A stretch of 64,000 nucleotides of DNA from JAWLEP01 sp964553045 (GTDB lineage: Bacteria; Fermentibacterota; Fermentibacteria; Fermentibacterales; JCC-6): assembly GCA_964553045.1 (NCBI GenBank), contig CAZKJG010000014.1, positions 26,337 through 90,336 of the forward strand, read 5' to 3'. Position 1 is the stretch's first letter. Each line of letters opens with the position of its first letter. The notes under the pieces are model-generated. The model ran no database searches, was not told the origin of the DNA, and was given only the letters and a program-made list of their open reading frames with translations. Of the stretch, positions 26,826-34,717 are shown one piece after another. The position numbers and the translations under genes are program-made.

Positions 26826-28553
26826 TCAGCCCAGACCCGGGGGCCTTACCCGTTCCAGGCCCTCCTCCAGGGACATGTCGGGAATCTCCGCCAGGGCGTC
26901 CAGCAGGGCGGCCGCCGCCGAGAGGGTGACTCCGCTCTCGCTGCAGAAGCGGACGGCCTCCACTATCCGGTCCTCGCCCAGCTCCAGCCAGTCGAGGCCC
27001 GCCCGGCGGGACCCACGGAGCCGGTCGGTGAGGAGGTAGGCCAGCTCGGAGGGCCGGAACTCCGTGCTGCCGCAGATCTCGTCGAACATGTCCGCCCGCT
27101 CCCAGTTGAGAAGCCTGTATGCGAGCTGGTCGCTCACCCCCAGGGCCGAGTAGGTCTCCCTGCGGTCCCAGGGTGATGGGGGGAGATCGGCCCGGACCCG
27201 GTCCAGCATCTCCAGGTCGATGGGCTCGGGGGGCAGGTCGGTGTCGGGGTACATCCGGTCCGGACCGGGAAGGATGCGCTCGAAGGTGTTGGCCCCGCCG
27301 GCCAGGGCCTGCCGGGTCTCGGACGGCACGCCCTCGAAGGCCTCGGAGATGCGGATGGCGATCTCCTTCGCCGCGGTCTCCACGTCCCCGGCGGGCCCGG
27401 AGAAGAGCACCAGACCATCCTCTTCGGGCACCTCCATGGCCTCCCGCAGGGAGTCGGGGGCCTTCACCACCCAGGGGTCGGTCTCCAGGCAGGCTATCAC
27501 CCGCACCCTGCCCCGAATCTCGTCCAGGAAGGTCTGCCCCTCCTGGGTCTGCCAGTCCAGGTATCGGGCGAATCCGGGAAGCCGCTGGGCGGCCACGGTG
27601 AGGTCGGGTCCCGTCTCCAGGCCCGGGGCATCGGAGGCCAGCTCCAGCTCCCTGCCGGACAGCACCAGGTGGTCGGCGGTGAACCCCTCGGCTGTAAGGT
27701 CGGAGTGACGCAGGGCGTAGCGCAGGTCCAGCAGGGCCTTCTGGCGGTAGCCCTCCACCCGGCACAGGTCCTCAATCATGCCGATCTGGGGCACGCCCTT
27801 GATCTCCACACGGGTGCCCCCCCGTATGGAGACGTTGACGTCCTGCCTCACCGTTCCAATGCCCCTGCGGATGCGTCTCGAAGACCGCAGAACCTCGCCT
27901 ATGCGGACGGCCCCCGCGGCGGTTTCCCACGGAGTGTAGAGCTCCGGGGCGGTCACCGGCTCGACCAGGGGCATGGAGAGGCGATCGGTACGGAAGATAA
28001 TGTGGTGTCCGTAATCCCGGACCTCCCGGCAGGCGTCCTCCTCCAGGCTCATCTGTATGAAGCGGAGCTCCCTGTCCAGGAACGGGATGTGGCCGTTGAC
28101 CCCGATTATGGCCGTTCTCTGGAACCCGGTGGGTATGCTGCCGTCCAGGTACTGCTTGCGGGTTATGTGGACCTCGTCCACGATGGACATGTTCAGCATC
28201 ATAGCTATTCGAAGGGAGATCTCCAGTGCCTCCGGGTTGGCCTTGAAGGGGGGGGTATCGTCCATCTCGTAAGTACAGACCGAGTCGTTGTAGAGCAGGT
28301 AGTGCACCTGCTTCTTCGTCTTGAACTCCATCAGGGCGGTTCCGTCGTAGTCTCCGAACTCGCTGAGCGTAGGTCGCATGTGGCGCAGCAGCTCGCTGTC
28401 AGGGTCGTCGTTTCTGATCAGGCAGGGGCACCGGCAGAACAGCTTGCTCGCGGTGTCCAGCTGCTGGTGGGTCTCCAGCCCCGACCTGTATCCCAGATCA
28501 CGGAGCTCGGTGTAGTCTGCCTGCCTCTCGGGCTCGTAGCGTTCGCTCTGCAA
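26826..28553 (-). CDS. gatE: archaeal-type Glu-tRNA(Gln) amidotransferase subunit E
   Basis: Amidotransferase subunit that phosphorylates and amidates Glu-tRNA(Gln). The 575 residues begin with the GatB/GatE motif GLETHQQLDTASKLFCRCP, and continue with MEFKTKKQVHYLLYND, VRQDVNVSIRGGTRVEIKG and IPTGFQRTAIIG in GatE style. An inserted GAD-like domain (about 330-430), ending FERILPGPDRMYPDTDLPP, is the mark of GatE rather than GatB. The C-terminal YqeY-like tail ends at about MSLEEGLERV, some 50-60 residues short of GatE proteins, and no frameshifted remainder follows. TTG 28553 has GGGGAGAGGG upstream. Its usual partner GatD is not in the window. Confidence 0.85.
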   Translation of the reverse strand: MQSERYEPERQADYTELRDLGYRSGLETHQQLDTASKLFCRCPCLIRNDDPDSELLRHMRPTLSEFGDYDGTALMEFKTKKQVHYLLYNDSVCTYEMDDTPPFKANPEALEISLRIAMMLNMSIVDEVHITRKQYLDGSIPTGFQRTAIIGVNGHIPFLDRELRFIQMSLEEDACREVRDYGHHIIFRTDRLSMPLVEPVTAPELYTPWETAAGAVRIGEVLRSSRRIRRGIGTVRQDVNVSIRGGTRVEIKGVPQIGMIEDLCRVEGYRQKALLDLRYALRHSDLTAEGFTADHLVLSGRELELASDAPGLETGPDLTVAAQRLPGFARYLDWQTQEGQTFLDEIRGRVRVIACLETDPWVVKAPDSLREAMEVPEEDGLVLFSGPAGDVETAAKEIAIRISEAFEGVPSETRQALAGGANTFERILPGPDRMYPDTDLPPEPIDLEMLDRVRADLPPSPWDRRETYSALGVSDQLAYRLLNWERADMFDEICGSTEFRPSELAYLLTDRLRGSRRAGLDWLELGEDRIVEAVRFCSESGVTLSAAAALLDALAEIPDMSLEEGLERVRPPGLG

Positions 28554-28634
28554 TTGCCGCCCTCTCCCCAGGTCTTCGCACCGCGACGATGGATATGGGT
28601 GCGCGCAGGCGATGGCCCCGCGCGTCAGGTGCTG

Positions 28635-28662
28635 AACATATGAGGCGCCGCTGTCAGGTCAA
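28635..28662 (-). promoter_or_regulatory. promoter of gatE (minus strand)
   Basis: On the minus strand TTGACC (28662-28657) and TATGTT (28640-28635) with a 16-nt spacer, giving a 5' leader of about 75 nt before the TTG start. Confidence 0.55.
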
Positions 28663-28729
28663 TTACCCGGGGCCTGGCTGGAACGCGGACGAGGTTTGCG
28701 GGTATTCTCTCAATCGAAGGCCCGGGAAG

Positions 28730-28759
28730 TTGACAGTCTCGAATCCGGGGGAGTATATC
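28730..28759 (+). promoter_or_regulatory. promoter upstream of hpf leader
   Basis: TTGACA at 28730-28735 and TATATC at 28754-28759, spacer 18 nt. Predicted start near 28766, about 190 nt upstream of the hpf ATG. It is divergent from the gatE promoter. Confidence 0.65.
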
Positions 28760-28790
28760 TGAACTGTGAAAGAGGCACCGAGGTTTTCGA

Positions 28791-28832
28791 CCTGCTTCGA
28801 GTCCGAACGGCGACTTGGGGCAGGCTTTTTTT
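28791..28832 (+). terminator. strong intrinsic terminator in the hpf leader
   Basis: A 13-bp stem, arms 28791-28803 and 28812-28824 (ten Watson-Crick and three G-U pairs), loop of 8 nt, then C and seven T residues (28826-28832). It sits only about 25 nt after the predicted transcription start, so most transcripts would end as a roughly 65-nt RNA unless read-through is allowed. A weaker 4-bp hairpin (AGGT 28781-28784 with ACCT 28790-28793) would compete for the first bases of the stem. Confidence 0.8.
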
Positions 28833-28955
28833 CATGGGCATCCGCGTCGCCATTTCGCCGAAGCAGACGCGGCGCTTCGCGCGGCGACCAAGCGCGCGTT
28901 CCCATCGGGCCGGACCGGCCCGGCGGCATCGAACTCATCGGAAGGGAGTGTTCGC
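28833..28955 (+). other. structured 5' leader of hpf, downstream of terminator
   Basis: No promoter is apparent here. It contains the inverted repeat GGGCCGG (28907-28913) / CCGGCCC (28915-28921) and other GC-rich hairpins just before the ribosome site GGAAGGGAG. The upstream frames reading into hpf are not supported as coding. Confidence 0.4.
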
Positions 28956-29525
28956 ATGAACATCGAGCTGGACGGAAGGCACTTCGACCTTACGGAGGCG
29001 CTCAAGTCGCACGTGGAGAAGAAGCTCTCCTCCCTGGAGAAGTACTACGACGGCATCGACCGGGTTCACGTCATCCTGGAGGTAACCGCCGGAGTCAACC
29101 ACGTGCACGTTCAGCTCAGGGGCGACAGGCTCAAGCTGGATTCCCGCTCCAAGTCCCATGACATGTACGCCGCATTCGACGAGAGCGCCTACAATCTGGA
29201 GCGCCAGCTGCGCAAGTTCAAGGACAAGATTCACGGACATCCGCACAGGAGGAACGGAATGGGCAGGTCGTCGGAGTTGCCGGCGTCGGGCAGCTACTAC
29301 ATTCCCGCCGAGGTCTCCGAGCTGGACCGGGCCCTTCTGGTCCGTGACGACTTCACCCTGCCGAGGATGACCACCAACGAGGCCATGACCGAGCTGGAGG
29401 TCAACAACTCCGAGCACCTGGTCTTCTACAACACCGAGACCGAGAGCATCAGCGCGGCCTACAGGACCTCCACCGACACAAGCCAGGTAGTGGAGCTCAC
29501 GGAGGCCGCCGCGGCGAGAACCTAG
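28956..29525 (+). CDS. hpf: long-form ribosome hibernation promoting factor
   Basis: Ribosome-binding protein that blocks mRNA/tRNA sites and pairs 70S ribosomes into inactive dimers in starvation. The 189 residues comprise an N-terminal S30AE domain (1-about 95: MNIELDGRHFDLTEALKSHV, NHVHVQLRGDR, DMYAAFDESAYNLERQLRKF) and a C-terminal dimerisation domain (about 120-180: ALLVRDDFTLPRMTTNEAM, LVFYNTETESISAAYR), so it is the long form. ATG 28956 has GGAAGGGAG upstream. It heads the hprK-ptsH-ptsI group, an arrangement similar to hpf/PTS neighbourhoods in other bacteria. Confidence 0.93.
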   Translation: MNIELDGRHFDLTEALKSHVEKKLSSLEKYYDGIDRVHVILEVTAGVNHVHVQLRGDRLKLDSRSKSHDMYAAFDESAYNLERQLRKFKDKIHGHPHRRNGMGRSSELPASGSYYIPAEVSELDRALLVRDDFTLPRMTTNEAMTELEVNNSEHLVFYNTETESISAAYRTSTDTSQVVELTEAAAART

Positions 29526-29540
29526 GGGCTGGATGGTCCT

Positions 29541-29564
29541 ATGAGTTACGTGGCATTCCGGTGA
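29541..29564 (+). other. 7-codon upstream reading frame overlapping the hprK start
   Basis: ATG 29541 opens a 7-codon frame whose TGA (29562-29564) overlaps the GTG start of hprK (GTGA). A purine-rich GGGGCTGGA lies just before the ATG, while hprK itself has no clear ribosome site. Translational coupling is possible; expression is not shown. Confidence 0.3.
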
Positions 29565-30511
29565 GGGACGGCTATCCGGACCCCGACAGGCTTACCGTCG
29601 GGGAGGTCTACAGACACATGGGCGAGAGGCTCCGGCTCTCCCCCGTGGTGGACGAGGGAATGGACAGCCTGGTCCTCTCCGAGGACGTGAGCAGGCCGGG
29701 CCTCTGCCTTACGGGCTACACGCACAAGTTCCTCCACGAGCGAATCCAGATCTTCGGGGAGACCGAGATAACCTACCTCAGCCGCCTCGGGCCCGAGCAG
29801 CGCGGTGAGGCGCTGGACAACGTGTTCGGGTTTCCCGTCTACTGCTGTATAGTAACCAAGGGGCTGACGCCCCCCGACGAGCTGCTTTCGCGGGTCCGGG
29901 ACAGTGGAACCGCCCTTTTCAGCTCTCCTCGGGACACTACGCCCCTCATCCACGACCTGAGCGACTGGCTGGGGGAGACCTTTGCTCCCCGCAAGTGCTT
30001 GCACGGCACACTGGTGGATGTCTTCGGAATAGGTCTGCTCTGTACCGGCCGCAGCGCCATAGGAAAGAGCGAGGCCGTGCTGGGTCTGGTGGAGAGGGGC
30101 CACCGCCTGGTGGCCGACGACAGCATACGCATAAGGAGGGCGGGCGATCGCCTCCTGGGCACCGGAGACTCCCTGATGGGCTATCACATGGAGATCCGCG
30201 GCCTGGGCATGGTGGACGTGTCCGCACTCTACGGAGTGAAAGCGGTGAAATCCAAGCAGCAGGTGGACATGGAGGTCCGCCTGAAGGACTGGTCGGAGGA
30301 CCTTGACTACGACCGGACGGGGCTGGAGGAGAGGACCACGAACATCCTGGGGGTCCGGATTCCACTCTTCGTGATTCCCGTGCTGCCGGGAAGGAACATA
30401 ACGCTCCTGCTGGAGGTGGCGGCCATGGAGCATCTGCTGCGGAAGGGGAGCAGCACGCCGGCCAGGCTGCTGAACCGGGAGCTCATAGACAGGATGCGCG
30501 GCGGCCATTAG
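29561..30511 (+). CDS. hprK: HPr kinase/phosphorylase
   Basis: Bifunctional enzyme that phosphorylates HPr on Ser46 and removes that phosphate, linking metabolic state to PTS output. The 316 residues have the N-terminal domain (1-about 130) and the kinase domain with CLHGTLVDVFG (catalytic His), P-loop GRSAIGKSE, HRLVADDSI, the HprK signature EIRGLGMVDV, and Lys/Arg-rich KAVKSKQQVDMEVRL near the C-terminus. GTG 29561 lies 35 nt after hpf and is overlapped by a tiny upstream frame. Its target HPr follows 27 nt later and keeps Ser46. Confidence 0.95.
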   Translation: MRDGYPDPDRLTVGEVYRHMGERLRLSPVVDEGMDSLVLSEDVSRPGLCLTGYTHKFLHERIQIFGETEITYLSRLGPEQRGEALDNVFGFPVYCCIVTKGLTPPDELLSRVRDSGTALFSSPRDTTPLIHDLSDWLGETFAPRKCLHGTLVDVFGIGLLCTGRSAIGKSEAVLGLVERGHRLVADDSIRIRRAGDRLLGTGDSLMGYHMEIRGLGMVDVSALYGVKAVKSKQQVDMEVRLKDWSEDLDYDRTGLEERTTNILGVRIPLFVIPVLPGRNITLLLEVAAMEHLLRKGSSTPARLLNRELIDRMRGGH

Positions 30512-30538
30512 CCCCGATCGTTCGGAACGGAGGTATGC

Positions 30539-30805
30539 TTGACCGAGAAGAAGGTGTTGGTGTCCAACAGGCTGGGCATACACGCACGGCCGGCCGCGCT
30601 GCTGGTCAAGGCCGCCGCGGAGTACTCCAGCGAAATTCACATCGCCTTTGGCGGTGACAGGGTGAACGCCAAGAGCATCATGGGGGTGATGACGCTGGCC
30701 GCCGGAAAGGGCGCAGAGCTCATCATCGAGGCCGAGGGCCCGGATGAGACCGAGGCGGTGGAGGCACTGGCGGCCATAGTGGAAGACGGATTCGGGGAGG
30801 ACTAG
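30539..30805 (+). CDS. ptsH: phosphocarrier protein HPr
   Basis: Small PTS phosphocarrier of 88 residues. Both regulatory residues are present: His15 in LGIHARPAA (accepts phosphate from enzyme I) and Ser46 in NAKSIMGVM (target of HprK). TTG 30539 is preceded by GGAACGGAGG. It sits between hprK and ptsI. With no EIIB/EIIC permease nearby, it probably serves a regulatory relay rather than sugar import (inference from this window only). Confidence 0.96.
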   Translation: MTEKKVLVSNRLGIHARPAALLVKAAAEYSSEIHIAFGGDRVNAKSIMGVMTLAAGKGAELIIEAEGPDETEAVEALAAIVEDGFGED

Positions 30806-30806
30806 A

Positions 30807-32576
30807 CTGGCTCGAAGATTCGAAGGAACGCCCGGCTCGCCCGGAATAGGCATCGGCCCGGCCTTTCTGCTGAGCGTCGAGGAGCTGCGCATAAGCAGGA
30901 GGGACCTCAGCGGACCCGGCGAGGTGGAGAGGGAGATAAGGAGGTTCGACGCCGCCCTGGAGGCCACCCGGGAGGAGCTGCGCCGGCTCTCGCAGAACGT
31001 GGGCGACCTCATCGAGGGCAGGCAGCTGGTGGAGGTCCACATGATGCTGCTGGACGACCCCACCATAAGGCGCGACGTGCAGGACAGGATAATCAACGAC
31101 CTGGTGAACGCCGAGTACGCGGTCAGCCAGGTCCTCTACGAGGTTCTGGACCGCTTCAGCCAGATGGAAGACCCCTACATGAGGGAGAGGGCGGCCGACG
31201 TCCGGGACGTGGGACGGCGGGTGATGGCGCAGCTGCTCGGTTCGGAGCGTGAGGCGCTGCTGAAGATAGACCACCCGGTGGTTCTCATAGGCCGCGACCT
31301 CGATCCCTCCGACACCGCCGGTCTCGACAGGGAGAAGGTGCTGGCCTTCGCGACCGACAAGGGAGGCCGCACCTCCCACACCGCGATCCTGGCCAGGAGC
31401 ATAGGAATGCCGGCGGTGGTGGGCCTGCGGGAGGCGGCGGAGTACATACAGCCAGGCCAGACCGTGATAGTGGACGGAATACACGGAACGGTGATCCTCG
31501 ACCCCGATGAGGACCAGCTCCACTACTACCGCGAGCTTCAAACCAGGTACCGCGACACCGAGGAGAACATCGCCCGCAACGCCTGTGAGCCGGCGGTCAC
31601 CGAGGACGGCCACAAGGTCGAGCTCTCGGCCAACATAGAGTTCTCCCAGGAGGCGGACCAGGTGCGCAGGTACGGCGGATGCGGCGTGGGCCTGTTCCGC
31701 ACCGAGTTCCTCAAGCTGCTGGCTCCGGAGAGCGACGACGAGGAGACGCAGTTCAGCGCCTACCAGCACGTCCTGGAGACGCTCAGGCCGGAGCCGGTGA
31801 TAATACGCACCTTCGACCTGGGCGGCGACAAGTTCCTCAGCGAGCTGGAGGTCAGCGAGCGTAATCCCTTCCTGGGCTGGCGGGCCATACGTGTCTGCCA
31901 GGACCGCCCGGAGCTCTTCGAGCCCCAGTTGCGGGCCGTTCTCAGGGCATCCGTGCTGGGAAACGCCAGGCTGATGATACCCATGATCACCCATGTGGAG
32001 CAGGTGGTGGGCATAAGGAGGCAGCTGGACGAGACCGCCGACCGCCTGGAGAGCGAGGGGCATAGGGTGGACCGGTCCATGGAGCTGGGCATAATGGTGG
32101 AGACGCCTGCGGCCGCCCTGGGCATCGACCTCCTGCTGCCCTACGTGGACTTCGTCTCCCTGGGCACCAACGACCTCACCCAGTACACCCTCGCCGTCGA
32201 CAGGGGCAGCCCCTATGTGGCCAACCTCTTCGACCCGCTCCACCCCACGGTGCTCCGGCAGATAGACCATGTGGTGAGGGCCTGCCACGCCGCCGGGAAG
32301 TGGGTGGGGATCTGCGGGCAGATGGCCGGAGACCCCCTCGGGGTACCCCTGCTGCTGGGCTTCGATCTTGACGAGCTGAGCGTGGCGCTTACCCTTATTC
32401 CCGACGTCAAGAGGATGATAAGGGTGGTGAGCATGGACGGAGCGCGGGACCTCGCCGCCCGGGCGCTCAAGCTGGAGTCCGCCCGCAAGGTCAGGCGGCT
32501 CGTGCTTGACTTCGTGATAGACAGGTACCCGGAAGTGCTTCTGGACACCGTGGAGAACGGCGAGGAAGGCGACTGA
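30807..32576 (+). CDS. ptsI: PTS enzyme I, probable CTG start
   Basis: Phosphoenolpyruvate-protein phosphotransferase: takes phosphate from PEP and passes it to HPr. From CTG 30807 it has 589 residues (family about 570-590). The conserved N-terminus GTPGSPGIGIGPAFLL is present only if translation starts at CTG 30807; an in-frame stop lies at 30777 and the next standard start, GTG 30924, would lose 39 conserved residues. GGGGAGG at 30794-30800 is well placed for the CTG. Active-site His191 is in GGRTSHTAILAR; PEP-domain motifs include GVGLFRTEFL, RTFDLGGDKF and SLGTNDLTQYTLAVDR. It follows ptsH by 1 nt. Confidence 0.94.
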   Translation: MARRFEGTPGSPGIGIGPAFLLSVEELRISRRDLSGPGEVEREIRRFDAALEATREELRRLSQNVGDLIEGRQLVEVHMMLLDDPTIRRDVQDRIINDLVNAEYAVSQVLYEVLDRFSQMEDPYMRERAADVRDVGRRVMAQLLGSEREALLKIDHPVVLIGRDLDPSDTAGLDREKVLAFATDKGGRTSHTAILARSIGMPAVVGLREAAEYIQPGQTVIVDGIHGTVILDPDEDQLHYYRELQTRYRDTEENIARNACEPAVTEDGHKVELSANIEFSQEADQVRRYGGCGVGLFRTEFLKLLAPESDDEETQFSAYQHVLETLRPEPVIIRTFDLGGDKFLSELEVSERNPFLGWRAIRVCQDRPELFEPQLRAVLRASVLGNARLMIPMITHVEQVVGIRRQLDETADRLESEGHRVDRSMELGIMVETPAAALGIDLLLPYVDFVSLGTNDLTQYTLAVDRGSPYVANLFDPLHPTVLRQIDHVVRACHAAGKWVGICGQMAGDPLGVPLLLGFDLDELSVALTLIPDVKRMIRVVSMDGARDLAARALKLESARKVRRLVLDFVIDRYPEVLLDTVENGEEGD

Positions 32577-32638
32577 CCTCCCTCCTGCGCCGCGCCGAAA
32601 AACCGCCCGAATCCCTGGATGCAACGAAAGGTAGTGAC

Positions 32639-33625
32639 ATGCACGCCATAGTTCCGGTTGCCGGCAAGGGAACGAGAATGCGCCCCCATACCTGGTCCCG
32701 TCCCAAGCCGCTGTTGGGCGTGGCCGGAAAACCCATGCTGGCGCACATACTCGACGATCTGGTAGGGGCGGGCCTGAAGAAGATATCCCTGGTCGTGGGC
32801 TACATGGGTGACGAGATAGAGCGCTGGGCCCGGGAGCGCTACGGAGAACGTACCGAGATATACTGTCCGCGTCAGCAGACAATGGACGGACTGGCGTCGG
32901 CCGTGGCGCTGGCGGAGCCCCACATAGGAGACGAGAAGGCGTTCGTGGTGCTGGGAGACACCATCTTCCGGGCAGACCTGGAGGGTCTGCTCCGCAGCGA
33001 CCGGAACATGATATGCGCCATGAAGGTGGAGGACCCCCGCCGTTTCGGCGTGGTGGTGATGCAGGACGACAAGGTGGTCCGTCTTGTGGAGAAGCCGCAG
33101 GAGTACGTGAGCGACTTGGCCATAGTGGGCCTCTACCTCTTCCAGAGCGCGCCGCGGCTGATGTCCGCCATCCACGAGCTGCTTGACAGCGGAAAGCGGA
33201 CGAAAGGTGAGTTCCAGCTCACGGACGCCATGCAGATAATGCTGGACCGGGGGGAGGAGTTCGGGACCTTCGAGATCGACGGCTGGTTCGACTGCGGCAA
33301 GCCCGAGACGCTTCTGCGGACCAATCGCGACCTTCTGGAACGCTCCGGCGGAGTCCGAAAGGCAACCGAGGACGGAGCGGTGATAGTGGAGCCCGTTCAC
33401 CTGGAGGCCGGAGCGGTGATACGCAGATCGGTCGTGGGGCCGGCGGTAACGGTAGCCCGGGACGCCGTCGTCGAGGATTCCGTGGTTTCCAACTCCATAC
33501 TGGACAGGGGCTGCAGGGTCAGCGGAGCCAGGCTGGAGGGATCGATCGTGGGTATGCGGGCGGAGGTGAGCGGACGGCCCGTCCGCCTCAGCGTAGCCGA
33601 CGACTCGGTGGTGGAGCCGGGCTGA
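32639..33625 (+). CDS. sugar-1-phosphate nucleotidyltransferase
   Basis: NTP-transfer enzyme of 328 residues making an activated sugar for glycan synthesis. The signature AGKGTRMRPHTWSRPKPLL (8-26), GDTIFRADLE with the metal-binding Asp, VEKPQEYVSDLAIVGLYLF and GWFDCGKPETLL are those of glucose-1-phosphate thymidylyl/UTP transferases. The C-terminal 80 residues form a left-handed beta-helix (repeats such as AVIRRSVVGPAVTVARDAVV). ATG 32639 follows AAAGG. Exact nucleotide and sugar are not determined; rhamnose or heptose donors would fit the neighbours. Confidence 0.85.
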   Translation: MHAIVPVAGKGTRMRPHTWSRPKPLLGVAGKPMLAHILDDLVGAGLKKISLVVGYMGDEIERWARERYGERTEIYCPRQQTMDGLASAVALAEPHIGDEKAFVVLGDTIFRADLEGLLRSDRNMICAMKVEDPRRFGVVVMQDDKVVRLVEKPQEYVSDLAIVGLYLFQSAPRLMSAIHELLDSGKRTKGEFQLTDAMQIMLDRGEEFGTFEIDGWFDCGKPETLLRTNRDLLERSGGVRKATEDGAVIVEPVHLEAGAVIRRSVVGPAVTVARDAVVEDSVVSNSILDRGCRVSGARLEGSIVGMRAEVSGRPVRLSVADDSVVEPG

Positions 33626-33649
33626 CCGGCGGTTGCGGGAGGGGGCGGA

Positions 33650-34717
33650 TTGGCCGAGCGCGCGTCGAGGGAAACCTGCGTGATCTACGGCTCCGCACTG
33701 GCCCACCGGGGCGGAACCGGTGTCTACCTCAGGCGGCTCCTGAGGGGTCTTGTGCAGCTGGGAGCGGATGTGCTCGTGGCGGCGCCGGGAGGGGCCGTCT
33801 CCCCCGCGGAGGCGCTGCGATTCGAGGGTTGGCCGGAGGGTGTGGCCAAGGTGTTTCTCGACCATGCCGAGGCTCCCGGTATCGCCCGCTCGGCGGGCGC
33901 GGCGCTGGTGCATCTTCCGGCATTCGCAGGCCGTGCGCCGAAGGGCGTGCCCAGCGTGGTGACCGTTCACGACATGGCCTACATGGCAAGGCCTTCGTGG
34001 TTTCCCCTCCTGCGGTCGGTCTACTACCGGCTGCTGTTCACCCGGATCGCCCGCCGGGCCCGGCTGGTGATGGCCGACAGCCGTTTCACCGCCTCCGAGC
34101 TCCAGAGGCTGGCCGGCCTGGACCCGGACGGGATAAGGACGGTCTACCTCTCGGCCGACAACGCCCGGGTCGACCCGACACCGCTTCTTGACAGGCTGCG
34201 GATCGAGCCCGAGTACCTCCTCTGCGTGGGCACTGTGGAGCCGAGGAAGAACATACCGGCCCTTCTGGACGCCATGGAACTGCTCAGGAGGGACAGGCCC
34301 GACCTGAGGCTGCTGTTGGCGGGAAGGTGGGGCTGGGGCAGCAGGGGGCTGCGGCGCCGGCTCGAAGTCCAGGAGGGCGTGTTGTGGGCCGGAGCCCTGG
34401 GCGCCGAAGACCTGGAGCGGGCCTACTGCGGGGCCTCTCTACTGGTTTACCCGTCCCTCTACGAGGGGTTCGGCCTTCCGCCGCTGGAGGCTGCAAGGGC
34501 CGGGGTGTCCAGCGTGGTCGGTCCCGCGGTGGCGCTGAGAGAGGTCTATGCCGACGCCGCCTTTCACAGCGGAGGCGACCCGACGTCGCTGGCGGAGACC
34601 GTGGGCCGGGCCCTGGAGGCCCCGGCTCCGGCGGGCATGGAATCGCTGGTGGAGACCCTTACGAACGAACGCATGGCGAAAGCGGTGATGGAGGTCTACG
34701 GAGAGGTACTCCGTTGA
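33650..34717 (+). CDS. glycosyltransferase family 4
   Basis: GT-B glycosyltransferase of 355 residues. ALAHRGGTGVYLRRLLRGL at the start; VTVHDMAYMARPSWF; the donor domain opens with LLCVGTVEPRKNIPALLDAM and contains SLYEGFGLPPLEAARAGVSS with both donor-binding Glu. The motif set is that of the mannosyl/rhamnosyl GT4 group. TTG 33650 has GGGAGGGGG at 33637-33645. The next gene begins in TTGA at its stop. Confidence 0.88.
   Translation: MAERASRETCVIYGSALAHRGGTGVYLRRLLRGLVQLGADVLVAAPGGAVSPAEALRFEGWPEGVAKVFLDHAEAPGIARSAGAALVHLPAFAGRAPKGVPSVVTVHDMAYMARPSWFPLLRSVYYRLLFTRIARRARLVMADSRFTASELQRLAGLDPDGIRTVYLSADNARVDPTPLLDRLRIEPEYLLCVGTVEPRKNIPALLDAMELLRRDRPDLRLLLAGRWGWGSRGLRRRLEVQEGVLWAGALGAEDLERAYCGASLLVYPSLYEGFGLPPLEAARAGVSSVVGPAVALREVYADAAFHSGGDPTSLAETVGRALEAPAPAGMESLVETLTNERMAKAVMEVYGEVLR

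Noticed and set aside
28815..28955. N-terminal extension of hpf through its leader
   Set aside because: Would place coding sequence just after the terminator; translation is Arg/Ser/Pro-rich and the S30AE domain begins precisely at ATG 28956.
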